Assembly: GCA_016744775.1 (NCBI GenBank)
Contig: JADGDS010000001.1
Span: 35,528 to 99,527 of the forward strand
Direction: 5' to 3'
Length of the DNA: 64,000 nt
Source of the DNA: Candidatus Marithrix sp.
GTDB lineage: Bacteria; Pseudomonadota; Gammaproteobacteria; Beggiatoales; Beggiatoaceae
Part shown: positions 52,701-62,398 of the stretch, one piece after another
Layout of the letters: every line of letters starts with the position of its first letter
Numbering within the stretch: the first letter of the stretch is position 1
Made by a program: the position numbers and the translations under genes
Notes under the pieces: model-generated
The model's input: the letters and a program-made list of their open reading frames with translations, nothing else
Told to the model about the DNA's origin: nothing
Database searches by the model: none

Positions 52701-52729
52701 TTGACAAACTCACAAATTATTTATAGTAT
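52701..52729 (+). promoter_or_regulatory. Possible sigma-70 promoter for the cyd operon
   Basis: ttgaca (52701-52706), 17-base spacer, tagtat (52724-52729). The -35 is perfect and the -10 moderate. It overlaps the end of the palindrome region, so it could be a second, basal promoter or one silenced by the same regulator. Confidence 0.4.
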
Positions 52730-52796
52730 GATATTTTGTGATTTTTAACTAAAAACTTGATTAAAAACCTATGTTAATGATAGATATTTCACTAGC

Positions 52797-52812
52797 TGGC
52801 ATAAATATTGTC
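52797..52812 (+). promoter_or_regulatory. Sigma-54-like -24/-12 promoter of the cyd operon
   Basis: tggcataaatattgtc holds tGGca and, after the required ten bases, ttG with T in place of the usual C (GG-N10-GT). It ends 35 bases upstream of the cydP ATG. The divergent gene encodes a sigma-54 activator, which makes this reading plausible. A 13-bp palindrome (52805-52817, atattg t caatat) overlaps the -12 part. Confidence 0.62.
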
Positions 52813-52847
52813 AATATATATTATTTGCGTCTAATATAGGAAACAAT

Positions 52848-53015
52848 ATGTATAAGTTTTTTCAAAGACCATTAATACGTGAATTAATAATTGTGTTAGC
52901 AATTAAATTATTAATTCTTTATTTTTTAAAAATAACTTTTTTTAGTAATCCTGTGGCCATTTCATGGCAAGCACCTGATATTGATAAAGTTTTATTAAGT
53001 GGAGAAAATTTATGA
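52848..53015 (+). CDS. cydP: CydP-like small subunit of cytochrome bd oxidase
   Basis: 55 residues. Start [20 protein letters not shown], a single membrane helix (about 12-32), then a short periplasmic-type tail ([18 protein letters not shown]). The Arg-Pro-Leu-x-Arg-Glu-Leu motif before the helix and the size match the putative cytochrome oxidase small subunit family CydP, found just upstream of cydA. aggaaac lies at a good distance before the ATG. The stop TGA overlaps the cydA ATG, so the two are coupled. It may help assembly or stability of the oxidase. Confidence 0.82.
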   Translation: MYKFFQRPLIRELIIVLAIKLLILYFLKITFFSNPVAISWQAPDIDKVLLSGENL

Positions 53016-54586
53016 TTGATGAAAACGTGGTTGACTTGTCACGTCTTCAATTTGCCATTACGGCAATGTATCACTTCTTATTTGTACCCCTAACTTTAGG
53101 GTTGTCATTTTTAATGGCGATTATGGAATCTGTTTATGTAATGACCAATAAACAGATCTATAGAGATATGACCATGTTTTGGGGTAAATTATTCGCAATT
53201 AACTTCGCGCTTGGTGTTACTACTGGTTTGACAATGGAATTCCAATTTGGAACTAATTGGGCTTATTATTCTCATTATGTTGGTGATATTTTTGGCGCAC
53301 CTTTAGCCATTGAAGGTATGATGGCTTTCTTTTTAGAATCCACTATGATTGGTCTGTTTTTCTTCGGTTGGGATCGTTTAAGTAAGCGTAAACATTTAAT
53401 GGTGACATGGTTAGTTGCTTTTGGTTCTAATATGTCGGCATTATGGATTTTGATTGCAAACGGTTGGATGCAAAACCCAGTGGGTGCTGAATTTAATTAT
53501 GAAACCATGCGTATGGAATTAACTAGCTTTGCTGAGGTTATTTTTAATCCTGTCGCTCAAGTTAAATTTGTTCACACTGTAGCTGCTGGATATGTAACTG
53601 GTTCTATTTTTGTTTTAGGTATCAGTGCTTATTATATGTTGCAAAAACGAGATTTAGCCTTTGCTACCCGCTCCTTTGCAGTAGCTTCTGGTTTTGGTTT
53701 AGCTTCTATACTTTCTGTGATTCTATTAGGTGATGAAAGTGGTTATACTGCTGGTGAAGTTCAAAAGGTAAAATTAGCTGCTATAGAAGCTGAATGGGAA
53801 ACAGAAGAAGCTCCTGCTGCATTTACTGCCTTTGGATTTCCGAATCAAGAAACACAACATACTGATTATGCAATAAAAATACCATATGTTATGGGTATTA
53901 TTGCAACTCGTTCTTTGCATGAAGAAGTCTTAGGAATTAAAGATTTAATTAAGATTGGTGAACAACATATTCGTGAAGGTATGATTGCTTACGGTTTATT
54001 TAAACAGCTACGTAAAGAGCTTAAAGAAGAAGGCAAAGTGCGTGAAGAAACTAAAGCTGAGTTTGAAAAATATAAAAAATACTTAGGTTATGGTTTATTA
54101 CTGAAAAAATATACAGTAAATGTAGTTGACGCAACTGAAGAGCAAATTAAGAAAGCGGCACTTGATACTATTCCACCAGTTGCACCTTTATTTTGGGCAT
54201 TTCGTATTATGGTGGCATCTGGTTTCTTAATATTGTTAGTTTTATTATTATCATTCTACTTTACAGCAACACGTACTATTGTTAATCAACGTTGGTTATT
54301 ATGGGGTGCATTATTTGCCATACCTTTACCTTGGATTGCCTGTGAGATGGGTTGGGTTGTAGCAGAAGTTGGCAGACAACCTTGGACTATTGGTGGAATA
54401 TTACCTACACATTTAAGTGTTTCAACCCGCACTGCTGGCGAGTTATATTTTAGTATAGCTGGTTTTATTGTTTTTTATACTGTGTTATTAGTAGTTGAAA
54501 TGTATTTGATGTTTAAGTATGCTCGACTTGGTCCAAGTAGTTTACATACTGGACGTTATCATTTTGAAAAGGAAACAGTTAAATGA
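53012..54586 (+). CDS. cydA: Cytochrome bd ubiquinol oxidase subunit I
   Basis: 524 residues. High-affinity quinol oxidase carrying haems b558, b595 and d. Haem and quinol motifs: [20 protein letters not shown] (His of helix 1), [40 protein letters not shown] with His, then the Q-loop and [20 protein letters not shown]. The length and the long Q-loop (about residues 250-380) are those of the long-Q-loop type, as in E. coli. Overlaps: TGA of cydP at the start and 4 bases into cydB. It allows respiration at low oxygen and resists sulfide and nitric oxide, which suits a sulfidic niche (family knowledge). Confidence 0.97.
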   Translation: MIDENVVDLSRLQFAITAMYHFLFVPLTLGLSFLMAIMESVYVMTNKQIYRDMTMFWGKLFAINFALGVTTGLTMEFQFGTNWAYYSHYVGDIFGAPLAIEGMMAFFLESTMIGLFFFGWDRLSKRKHLMVTWLVAFGSNMSALWILIANGWMQNPVGAEFNYETMRMELTSFAEVIFNPVAQVKFVHTVAAGYVTGSIFVLGISAYYMLQKRDLAFATRSFAVASGFGLASILSVILLGDESGYTAGEVQKVKLAAIEAEWETEEAPAAFTAFGFPNQETQHTDYAIKIPYVMGIIATRSLHEEVLGIKDLIKIGEQHIREGMIAYGLFKQLRKELKEEGKVREETKAEFEKYKKYLGYGLLLKKYTVNVVDATEEQIKKAALDTIPPVAPLFWAFRIMVASGFLILLVLLLSFYFTATRTIVNQRWLLWGALFAIPLPWIACEMGWVVAEVGRQPWTIGGILPTHLSVSTRTAGELYFSIAGFIVFYTVLLVVEMYLMFKYARLGPSSLHTGRYHFEKETVK

Positions 54587-55725
54587 TATTTGATTATGAA
54601 ACTTTAAAACTTATTACATGGCTACTTGTTGGTGTATTGCTAATCGGCTTTGCACTGATGGATGGTTTTGATATGGGTATCGGTGCTTTATTACCTTTTC
54701 TAGGAAAGACTGATGAGGAACGTCGTGTTATTATTAATTCTATCGGCGCGACTTGGGAAGGTAATCAAGTATGGTTTGTTACCGCTGCTGGAGCCATCTT
54801 TGCTGCATGGCCCATTGTTTATGCGGTCTCATTTTCGGGCTTTTATTTAGCATTGTTATTAACATTATTTGCTTTATTTTTCCGTCCAGTTGGTTTTGAT
54901 TATCGTAGTAAGTTAAAGGATCCCCGTTGGAGATCAACATGGGATTGGGGCTTGTTTGTAGGCGGTTTCGTTCCTGCACTGATATTTGGGATTGCTTTTG
55001 GTAACTTGTTACAAGGGGTGCCATTCCATTTTGATGATGAATTACGTGCATTTTATACAGGTAGTTTTTTGGCATTATTAAATCCATTTGCTTTATTAGC
55101 AGGTGTTGTGAGTTTGAGTATGTTAGTCATGCACGGTGCTGTTTATTTGCAAATACGTACTACTGATGTGATTCATGAACGTTGTAAAAAGGCAGTCAAA
55201 CTATTTGGTGTAATATTTATAGTTAGCTTTGCTATAGCAGGTGTATGGATAGCTTATGGTATTGATGGTTTTAAAGTTATTTCAATGCCTGCGCTTGATG
55301 CTTTACCAAATCCTTTAGCAAAAACTGTTGAAATTGCTCCCGGCGCATGGATGAGTAATTATGAAACATATTCTTGGTCAATGTTATTGCCAGCATTAGC
55401 ATTTGTAGGTGCAATTATAGCTATATTTTGGTCAATGTTTAATGCACCAGTATTAGCATTTATTGCAAGTAGCATGAGCATAGTTGGTGTTATTATGACT
55501 GTCGGCATGGCGATGTTTCCATTTGTAATGCCATCTAGCACTAATCCTAGTCATAGTTTGATTGTTTGGGATTCTGCTTCTAGTTATCTGACTTTGACAA
55601 TTATATTTTGGGCTAGCGTAATATTTATCCCTATAATAATATTTTATACTAGTTGGGTATATAGTGTTTTACGTGGTAAGATTACAGTAGAACATATTCG
55701 TGATAACGAACACACATCATACTAA
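54583..55725 (+). CDS. cydB: Cytochrome bd ubiquinol oxidase subunit II
   Basis: 380 residues, about eight helices, structural partner of CydA. Family motifs: [60 protein letters not shown] and the C-terminal [20 protein letters not shown]. Length normal. It overlaps cydA by 4 bases and is followed 15 bases later by cydX. Confidence 0.97.
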   Translation: MIFDYETLKLITWLLVGVLLIGFALMDGFDMGIGALLPFLGKTDEERRVIINSIGATWEGNQVWFVTAAGAIFAAWPIVYAVSFSGFYLALLLTLFALFFRPVGFDYRSKLKDPRWRSTWDWGLFVGGFVPALIFGIAFGNLLQGVPFHFDDELRAFYTGSFLALLNPFALLAGVVSLSMLVMHGAVYLQIRTTDVIHERCKKAVKLFGVIFIVSFAIAGVWIAYGIDGFKVISMPALDALPNPLAKTVEIAPGAWMSNYETYSWSMLLPALAFVGAIIAIFWSMFNAPVLAFIASSMSIVGVIMTVGMAMFPFVMPSSTNPSHSLIVWDSASSYLTLTIIFWASVIFIPIIIFYTSWVYSVLRGKITVEHIRDNEHTSY

Positions 55726-55740
55726 GAGGAATTAATAATT

Positions 55741-55848
55741 ATGTGGTATTTTGCTTGGATATTAGGAGTATTATTAGCCTGTTCGATAGGTATCATTAAT
55801 CTATTATGGTTAGAAGCTGAAGAAAATTTTGAAAAAAACTCTGATTAA
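55741..55848 (+). CDS. cydX: Cytochrome bd small subunit CydX
   Basis: 35 residues: MWYFAWILGVLLACSIGIIN then LLWLEAEEN and a short acidic-basic tail. The MWYFAWILG start, single helix and WLE turn are the CydX signature; it stabilises the CydAB haem d site. The ribosome site agagga lies before the ATG. It completes a cydP-A-B-X operon. Confidence 0.93.
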   Translation: MWYFAWILGVLLACSIGIINLLWLEAEENFEKNSD

Positions 55849-55860
55849 TTACTAGTCTAA

Positions 55861-55893
55861 AGATCTGTCAGGTTTTCAAAACCTGACAGGTCT
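55861..55893. repeat. Palindromic repeat, gacctgacagg family, copy 2
   Basis: agatctgtcaggtttt (55861-55876) and aaaacctgacaggtct (55878-55893) pair over 16 positions with one G-U around a single base. Related to 46921-46953 but inverted. It follows cydX and may end or protect the cyd transcript. Confidence 0.85.
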
Positions 55894-55905
55894 GATAATT
55901 TATAT

Positions 55906-56325
55906 ATGAAAAACACTAAGTCATTTAATTACATAGAAAAAGCAGGCGATGTATTAGTAGAAGTTTTCCATATCATTGGATTATTTGTGGTTGGAGGAAC
56001 TGTAGTTTGGTCAGCAATTCATGCTTATATAGATATAATGCAACAAACACATGCTGGGTTAGATGATATTCTACTATTATTCATCTACCTAGAATTAGGT
56101 GCAATGATCGGCATTTATTTTAAGACTCACCGTTTACCAGTAAGCTTCTTAATTTACATAGCAATTACAGCTTTAACTAGACTGCTTGCAATTGATATAA
56201 AAACTCTGCCAAACGAAACAATTATAACGCTGACATTTGCTATATTTATTCTTACATTAGCAGAATTAGTGTTACGATTTGGTATTATAAGATTTAGCAA
56301 GGAAAATGAAGATGGGAATTGTTAA
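55906..56325 (+). CDS. PsiE-like family membrane protein
   Basis: 139 residues with four hydrophobic helices. Resembles phosphate-starvation-inducible PsiE: KAGDVLVEVFHIIGLFVVGG, LLLFIYLELGAMIGIYFKTH and SFLIYIAITALTRLLAIDIK. Function unknown; the E. coli gene is PhoB-regulated, and phoBR is 4.5 kb downstream here. It begins 12 bases after the palindromic repeat and could be read from the cyd operon. Confidence 0.8.
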   Translation: MKNTKSFNYIEKAGDVLVEVFHIIGLFVVGGTVVWSAIHAYIDIMQQTHAGLDDILLLFIYLELGAMIGIYFKTHRLPVSFLIYIAITALTRLLAIDIKTLPNETIITLTFAIFILTLAELVLRFGIIRFSKENEDGNC

Positions 56326-56350
56326 AGGCAACCGTTGGATTGCCCCTAGT

Positions 56351-57361
56351 TTATGTTTTTGGAGTATTTTTAGCTATTTTGGTATATTCTGGCTTACCTA
56401 AATCAATCACATTTACACCTAAATCAGCTAATAATTTATTTTTTTGTTGTTCTATAGCTACCATTTCTTCTATAGAATAAGTTTGTTTTCCTTGTAAAAT
56501 CAATCCTATAACAAAAAATAATCCACCTAATAATTCAATCATTGCTGATGTCAGCAGCAATAAACGATACTTCACAATAGGTGCTGGTGTATTTAGTAAA
56601 GTTCCCATTCCAATAAATAATGGGTGCATATATGAATTAGGATTTATGCCTCCATATCCGGCATTACCTAAATCTTGTACCATATTATTTTTATGTTTTA
56701 TTGCTGACAGATAAGCGGCATGATTATCTATGATCTGTTGATAAGGTTTGATCCTAGTCTGAACTGCTAATATTTCAGGGCAATATTTTTTATGATACCA
56801 TGTTGTACCGGGGCATATTCCACCTAATTTTGAACGCACAGTTTTGCCAGTACGTTGCCCTAAACTATTTACTGCTATTGTATCCCATAAGGTATTTACT
56901 TCTGCTTCAATATCGTTAATTTTAGATTGAGCTTGATTTGTGATATTTTCATCAGCATATTGAGATAAACGTTTCACTTCATTATTAGCATCATCAACAC
57001 CAGCTTCTAATGCACGAATTTGTGAATTTTGTTGGAATGCTTTAGTTTCATAGTTTTGAGTTACAATTAGTGTAAATCCCCATCCTGCTGCCCAGCTTAT
57101 GAGAGATAAGATTATATAAAATGCTAATGAGACAAATCCTGCTATAATAAAAGTACTCTCTCCTTGTTTGATTAAGTAAGTTCCTAAAATTAAACAAATT
57201 ATCTTAGATACATCTAATCCTACACCGATAATTCCATAACTATATTGATATAAAGCTCCATTACCAGCTAAACTGGTATATAGTTGGAAATTTAAAAAAA
57301 TCCCCAAACATATAAAAAATAAACCCATTCCTATAAGGGATGTTCGTAATCCTTTGCCCAT
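56351..57361 (-). CDS. Multi-pass membrane protein of unknown function
   Basis: 336 residues, family not recognised. Hydrophobic segments at about 8-27, 43-62, 70-98 and 268-290 frame a large soluble region (about 100-255) with coiled-coil character (QIRALEAGVDDANNEVKRLS and onward) and two or three cysteines (GGICPGTTWYHKKYCPE). The layout, helices then coiled coil then helices, resembles phage or plasmid-borne membrane proteins that sense or span the envelope, but I have no firm match. It is divergent from gshB with 32 bases between the starts. Confidence 0.7.
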   Translation of the reverse strand: MGKGLRTSLIGMGLFFICLGIFLNFQLYTSLAGNGALYQYSYGIIGVGLDVSKIICLILGTYLIKQGESTFIIAGFVSLAFYIILSLISWAAGWGFTLIVTQNYETKAFQQNSQIRALEAGVDDANNEVKRLSQYADENITNQAQSKINDIEAEVNTLWDTIAVNSLGQRTGKTVRSKLGGICPGTTWYHKKYCPEILAVQTRIKPYQQIIDNHAAYLSAIKHKNNMVQDLGNAGYGGINPNSYMHPLFIGMGTLLNTPAPIVKYRLLLLTSAMIELLGGLFFVIGLILQGKQTYSIEEMVAIEQQKNKLLADLGVNVIDLGKPEYTKIAKNTPKT

Positions 57362-57393
57362 AATTTACCTTTCTATAACTATAAGTTACAATC

Positions 57394-58341
57394 ATGATTA
57401 TTAATATTGGTATTGTGATGGATTCCATCGAAAAAATAAATATAAGGAAAGATAGCAGTTTTGCAATGTTATTAGCAGCACAAGCACGAGGCTGGCATTT
57501 ATGGTATATGGAAATTAATGATTTATCTTTAAAAGATGGAGAAGCTTATGCCACCATGCGCCCATTACAAGTACGTGATGAAGCTGATAATTGGTTCAGC
57601 TTAGCACCAGCACAAGTTGCACCTTTAGATAATTTATCTGTTATCTTAATGCGTAAAGATCCTCCTTTTGATATTGAATATATAGTTTCCACATACGTAT
57701 TAGAACAAGCAGAGGCAAAAGGCACTCTGGTAGTTAATAAGCCTCAAAGTCTGCGTGATGCTAATGAAAAATTATATACTGCTTGGTTTCCACAATGTTG
57801 CGCACCTAACCTAGTAACACGTTCTATACCACAATTACGCGAATTTTTAAAGCAATATAAAGATATTATTGTTAAGCCTTTAGATGGTATGGGCGGTAAA
57901 TCAATTTTCCGAGTATCTGATAAAGATGTAAATACATCTGTAATTTTTGAAACAATAACTCAGAATGAACAATGTTTTGTAATGGCACAAGATTTTATTC
58001 CTGAAATTTCACAAGGTGATAAGCGGATATTATTAATAAATGGTGAGCCTATACCTTATGCTTTAGCGCGAATTCCGGCTGATGGAGAATTGAGGGGTAA
58101 TTTAGCCGCTGGTGGTAAAGCTAAAGGTGTGGCTTTAACCGCGCGTGATAAATGGATTTGTAGTCAAGTTGGACCAAAATTACGTGATAAAGGCTTAATA
58201 TTTGTAGGCTTAGATGTCATAGGTGATTATTTAACTGAAATTAATGTGACTAGCCCGACTTGTATTCGTGAATTAGATAAATTATATGACTTAGATATTG
58301 CAGGTCAATTAATGGATGTGATTGAACAAACTATTTTATAA
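57394..58341 (+). CDS. gshB: Glutathione synthetase
   Basis: 315 residues, ATP-grasp enzyme joining gamma-glutamylcysteine and glycine. Motifs: INIGIVMDSIEKINIRKDSS, the MRKDPPFDIEYIVSTYVLE substrate region, DIIVKPLDGMGGKSIFRV (ATP lid), RILLINGEPIPYALARIP, and LIFVGLDVIGDYLTEINVTS. Length normal. The glutathione made would serve FrmA/FghA. gshA is not seen, though the GCS2-like protein at 47728 could in principle supply the dipeptide. Confidence 0.96.
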   Translation: MIINIGIVMDSIEKINIRKDSSFAMLLAAQARGWHLWYMEINDLSLKDGEAYATMRPLQVRDEADNWFSLAPAQVAPLDNLSVILMRKDPPFDIEYIVSTYVLEQAEAKGTLVVNKPQSLRDANEKLYTAWFPQCCAPNLVTRSIPQLREFLKQYKDIIVKPLDGMGGKSIFRVSDKDVNTSVIFETITQNEQCFVMAQDFIPEISQGDKRILLINGEPIPYALARIPADGELRGNLAAGGKAKGVALTARDKWICSQVGPKLRDKGLIFVGLDVIGDYLTEINVTSPTCIRELDKLYDLDIAGQLMDVIEQTIL

Positions 58342-58375
58342 TGCTGAATCTATAAAATATTGTTAAAATATAGCT

Positions 58376-59542
58376 ATGAATATACATGAATATCAAGCTA
58401 AAAAATTATTTGCTAAATACAATATCCCTATTCCAAAGGGTTTTTCTGCTTCTAATGCGGATGAGGCTAAGGAGCTGGCTCAAAATCTAGGTGGTGATGC
58501 TTGGATGGTAAAAGCTCAAGTTCATGCCGGTGGGCGCGGTAAGGCTGGCGGTGTTAAACGCGCTGCTAGTTTAGATGATGTTATGACTATTACTCAGGAT
58601 TTAATCGGTACTAATTTAGTTACACATCAAACATCTGCTAATGGTCAGCCTATCAATCAGGTTCTTATTGAAACTGTTAGTGCTATCAAGCATGAGCTTT
58701 ATTTAAGTTTCATCATTGATCGTGTTACAGCGCGTATTACTATAATAGCTTCACGTGCTGGTGGAATGGATATTGAGGAGGTTGCGGCTAAAACTCCTGA
58801 AAAAATTTTTAATCAGGCTATTGATCCAGTTGTAGGTATTCAGGCTTATCAATGTCGTGAGCTTGCTTTTGCTTTAGGCTTAGAAGGTAATCAAATTAAG
58901 CAATTAACCACTATATTGTTTAGTTTATATCGTCTTTTTGTACATAAAGATTTGAGTTTGGTGGAAATTAATCCGCTTATTATTACAGATAATGGCGACT
59001 TATTAGCTTTAGATGCCAAAATCAATATTGATGATAATGCTTTATATAGACAAAAAGATTTAGCGGCTTTATATGATCCTAGTCAAGAAGATGAAAAAGA
59101 ATATAAGGCTCGTAAGTTTGATCTGAATTATATTGCTTTAGATGGTGATATTGCTTGTATGGTTAATGGTGCCGGTTTGGCTATGGCTACTATGGATATT
59201 ATCAATATGCACGGCGGTGAACCTGCTAATTTTCTTGATGTTGGAGGAGGTACAACGGCTGAAAAAGTCACTGAAGCTTTTAAGATTATTTTATCAGATC
59301 AAAAAGTCAAAGCTATATTAATTAATATTTTTGGTGGTATTGTTAGATGTGACTTAATTGCTGAAGGTGTTATTCATGCAATTAAAGAAACAGGAACTCA
59401 ATTACCAGTAATTGTGCGCTTAGAAGGTACTAATGTTGAGGCAGGAAAAACATTGTTAAAACAAAGTGGATTATCTGTTATTGCTGTTGATAATTTAGAT
59501 CAAGCAGCTAAGAAAGCAGTTCAAGCGGCAAAAGGAGCGTAA
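58376..59542 (+). CDS. sucC: Succinyl-CoA synthetase beta subunit
   Basis: 388 residues. ATP-grasp and CoA-ligase subunit of the TCA cycle. Start [36 protein letters not shown] (nucleotide site), [10 protein letters not shown], and [17 protein letters not shown] with [17 protein letters not shown] in the C-terminal half. Length is the E. coli value. sucD begins one base after its stop. Confidence 0.98.
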   Translation: MNIHEYQAKKLFAKYNIPIPKGFSASNADEAKELAQNLGGDAWMVKAQVHAGGRGKAGGVKRAASLDDVMTITQDLIGTNLVTHQTSANGQPINQVLIETVSAIKHELYLSFIIDRVTARITIIASRAGGMDIEEVAAKTPEKIFNQAIDPVVGIQAYQCRELAFALGLEGNQIKQLTTILFSLYRLFVHKDLSLVEINPLIITDNGDLLALDAKINIDDNALYRQKDLAALYDPSQEDEKEYKARKFDLNYIALDGDIACMVNGAGLAMATMDIINMHGGEPANFLDVGGGTTAEKVTEAFKIILSDQKVKAILINIFGGIVRCDLIAEGVIHAIKETGTQLPVIVRLEGTNVEAGKTLLKQSGLSVIAVDNLDQAAKKAVQAAKGA

Positions 59543-59543
59543 T

Positions 59544-60428
59544 ATGAGTATATTAATTGATATAGATACAAAAGTAATTTGTCAAGGTTTTACTGGTAAA
59601 CAAGGAAGTTTTCATTCTGAACAATGTTTGGCTTATGGAACTCAATTAGTAGGTGGAGTTACTCCGGGGCGTGGTGGTCAAACACATTTAGGTTTGCCAG
59701 TCTTTAATACTGTACGTGAGGCTTTCGCGGAAACGGCTGCAACTGCTACTATGATTTATGTGCCAGCACCTTTTGCCGCAGATGCAATCTTGGAAGCTGC
59801 TGAAGCTGGTATTGAAGTTATAACTTGTATTACTGAAGGCATTCCTGTTTTAGACATGCTAAAAATTAAAACCACATTAAAAAATAATTATCCAGAAGTA
59901 CATTTAATTGGTCCAAATTGTCCGGGTATTATTACTCCGGGTGCTTGTAAAATGGGTATTATGCCCGGTTTTATTCATAAACCGGGGCGTATTGGTATTA
60001 TTTCACGTTCTGGCACTTTGACTTATGAAGCAGTGGCACAAACCACTGAAAATGGTTTAGGGCAAAGTACTTGTATTGGTATTGGCGGTGATCCAATTCA
60101 GGGTATGAATTTTGTGGATTGTCTAAAATTATTTCAAAAGGATCCTGATACTGATGGTATTGTTTTAGTCGGAGAAATTGGAGGTACTGCGGAAGAAGAT
60201 GCAGCGGCATATATAAAGGCGGAAGTAACTAAACCAGTAGTTGCATATATTGCCGGAGTCACTGCTCCTAAAGGCAAAAGAATGGGTCATGCTGGGGCAA
60301 TTATTTCCGGCGGAAAGGGTACGGCAGATGATAAATATGCGGCTTTAGAAGCGGCAGGTGTGACTTTGGCAAGGAATCCAACTGACATTGGTAGTTGTAT
60401 GTTAAATTGTATTAATAAGGTTGGTTAG
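59544..60428 (+). CDS. sucD: Succinyl-CoA synthetase alpha subunit
   Basis: 294 residues. CoA-binding Rossmann domain ([20 protein letters not shown]) and ligase domain with the phosphohistidine in [30 protein letters not shown] is the loop around the acyl site. Forms the alpha/beta complex with SucC and makes GTP or ATP from succinyl-CoA. phoB follows after 2 bases, so the TCA genes and the phosphate regulators are on one transcript. Confidence 0.98.
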   Translation: MSILIDIDTKVICQGFTGKQGSFHSEQCLAYGTQLVGGVTPGRGGQTHLGLPVFNTVREAFAETAATATMIYVPAPFAADAILEAAEAGIEVITCITEGIPVLDMLKIKTTLKNNYPEVHLIGPNCPGIITPGACKMGIMPGFIHKPGRIGIISRSGTLTYEAVAQTTENGLGQSTCIGIGGDPIQGMNFVDCLKLFQKDPDTDGIVLVGEIGGTAEEDAAAYIKAEVTKPVVAYIAGVTAPKGKRMGHAGAIISGGKGTADDKYAALEAAGVTLARNPTDIGSCMLNCINKVG

Positions 60429-60430
60429 TA

Positions 60431-61114
60431 ATGTCTTCATCTATATTATTAATAGAAGATGAAGTTTCTATTCATGAAATGTTAGAACTGGCTTTCACAA
60501 AAGCTGGTTTTACATTGGAACATGCAATTGATGTTACTGAAGCTAAAAATATAATTTTTAATCGTCTTCCTGAACTAATTTTACTTGATTGGATGTTACC
60601 GGGAATCAGTGGAATTGAGTTTGCTAAACAGTTAAAAAAAGATAAGTCAACACAAGAAATACCTATTATTATGTTGACTGCTCGCGGTGAAGAAACTGAT
60701 AAAATTCGTGGCTTAGAAGTTGGCGCAGATGATTATGTTACTAAACCATTTTCACCACGTGAACTTATTGCTAGGATTAAAGCAGTTTTACGACGCGCTT
60801 CTAAAGTCAATGAACGTGTGCAAATTCAGAATTTAATTCTTGATTTAATTGAACATCGTATTATTGTAGATGATAAGGAACTTAAAATGGGAACTACTGA
60901 ATTCCGTTTATTACAGTTTTTTATGCAACATCCTGAAAGGGTATATAGTCGTTCCCAAATATTAGATCATGTCTGGGGAACTAATGTTTATATTGATGAA
61001 CGCACAGTTGATGTGCATATTCTACGTTTACGTAAAGTACTTGCTCCTTATAATCATGATAAATTAGTACAAACAGTACGCGGAGTAGGCTATCGCTTTA
61101 GTGAAAAAAACTGA
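60431..61114 (+). CDS. phoB: Phosphate regulon response regulator
   Basis: 227 residues, OmpR-type. Phosphoacceptor Asp53 (ILLDWMLPG), the LTARGEETDKIRGLEVGADD segment with the conserved Lys-Pro (YVTKPFSPREL), and a winged-helix domain ending with RTVDVHILRLRKVLAPY and VRGVGYRF. The match to PhoB is by overall pattern and by the phoR-like kinase next door. It would bind pho boxes under phosphate limitation. Confidence 0.92.
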   Translation: MSSSILLIEDEVSIHEMLELAFTKAGFTLEHAIDVTEAKNIIFNRLPELILLDWMLPGISGIEFAKQLKKDKSTQEIPIIMLTARGEETDKIRGLEVGADDYVTKPFSPRELIARIKAVLRRASKVNERVQIQNLILDLIEHRIIVDDKELKMGTTEFRLLQFFMQHPERVYSRSQILDHVWGTNVYIDERTVDVHILRLRKVLAPYNHDKLVQTVRGVGYRFSEKN

Positions 61115-61126
61115 GAACTAATTAAT

Positions 61127-62398
61127 ATGTCTCCAATATGGTTGCAAGAATTTTGGCGTTTGTTCATTTTTATCTTGAGCATGAGTTTTATTGGCTTTTT
61201 AATTGGACAAACTTTATTATTATTATTAATAACCACTATAATTTATATAGTTTGGCATTTATATAATATATATCGTTTAGAAAACTGGTTTCTCAAGAAT
61301 AATCAATTACCTGAAGCTGCTGGTATTTGGGGAGAAATTTTTTATCAATTATATCGCCGACAACAGCGTCATCGCAAACGTAAACGCAGATTAAGTCTCA
61401 TACTAAAACGTTTTCGACGTTCTACTGCCGCTATGCCAGATGCGGCTGTAGTATTAGATAATAAATTTGAGATTGAATGGTTTAATATAGCAGCTAAAAA
61501 ATTACTTGGTCTAAAATCGCCTCAAGATCGTGGCAAACTAATCACAAATTTAATTCGTAATCCTGCTTTTGCTACATATATCAAGATAATTGATGATTAT
61601 GAAAAAGGAATTAAATTAGTTGCACCTAATAATCCTCAAATGATACTTAATTTCTGTATGATACCTTATGCAGGCAATCAATATTTATTGATAGCTCATG
61701 ATATTAGCCAACTTCATAATTTAGAACAAATACGTCGTGATTTTATTGCTAATATTTCCCATGAGCTGCGTACACCATTAACAGTAATTCAGGGTTTTAT
61801 TGAAACAATGCGTGATAATGAGGATGTTGCAATGAAACAATGGCAACGTCCATTATTACTTATGGATCAACAAAGCAATAGGATGCGAAATATTATTGAG
61901 GATTTATTATTTTTGTCGCGCCTTGAATGTGAAGGCGTACAAAAAAATATTGAGAAATCAATTAATATAGCCGAAATAGTGACAAGCATTTATGAAGAAG
62001 CACAATTATTAAGCACGGAACATAATTTTACTTTGGAAGTAGATAAAAATTTAACTTTAAATGGTCATGCGAAAGAATTACGTAGTGCATTTTCTAATTT
62101 GGTGTTTAATGCGATTCGTTATACGCCGGCTGGTGGTGAAATTAAGATACGATGGTATCAAGATATGGAAGTTAAACACTTTGCGGTACATGATACAGGT
62201 GAAGGCATAGCTCCGGAACATTTGCCACGTATAACAGAGCGTTTTTATCGGGTAGATGTAGGGCGTTCACGTGATAAAGGTGGAACCGGTTTAGGTTTGG
62301 CTATAGTGAAGCATGTGGTAAATCATCATAATGGCAAATTGAGAATAGAAAGTATTGTTGAAAAGGGGAGTGTGTTTTATTGTGATTTTAGCTGGTGA
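61127..62398 (+). CDS. phoR: Phosphate regulon sensor histidine kinase
   Basis: 423 residues. Two N-terminal helices (about 11-45), a basic segment (RRQQRHRKRKRR), a PAS domain (about 100-195), then HisKA with His212 (NISHELRTPLTVIQGF) and the HATPase domain with GTGLGLAIVKHVVNHHNGKL. It has almost no periplasmic domain, as usual for PhoR, and senses through PstS/PhoU. It phosphorylates PhoB. Its last 17 bases overlap the GTG start of the glucokinase gene. Confidence 0.93.
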   Translation: MSPIWLQEFWRLFIFILSMSFIGFLIGQTLLLLLITTIIYIVWHLYNIYRLENWFLKNNQLPEAAGIWGEIFYQLYRRQQRHRKRKRRLSLILKRFRRSTAAMPDAAVVLDNKFEIEWFNIAAKKLLGLKSPQDRGKLITNLIRNPAFATYIKIIDDYEKGIKLVAPNNPQMILNFCMIPYAGNQYLLIAHDISQLHNLEQIRRDFIANISHELRTPLTVIQGFIETMRDNEDVAMKQWQRPLLLMDQQSNRMRNIIEDLLFLSRLECEGVQKNIEKSINIAEIVTSIYEEAQLLSTEHNFTLEVDKNLTLNGHAKELRSAFSNLVFNAIRYTPAGGEIKIRWYQDMEVKHFAVHDTGEGIAPEHLPRITERFYRVDVGRSRDKGGTGLGLAIVKHVVNHHNGKLRIESIVEKGSVFYCDFSW

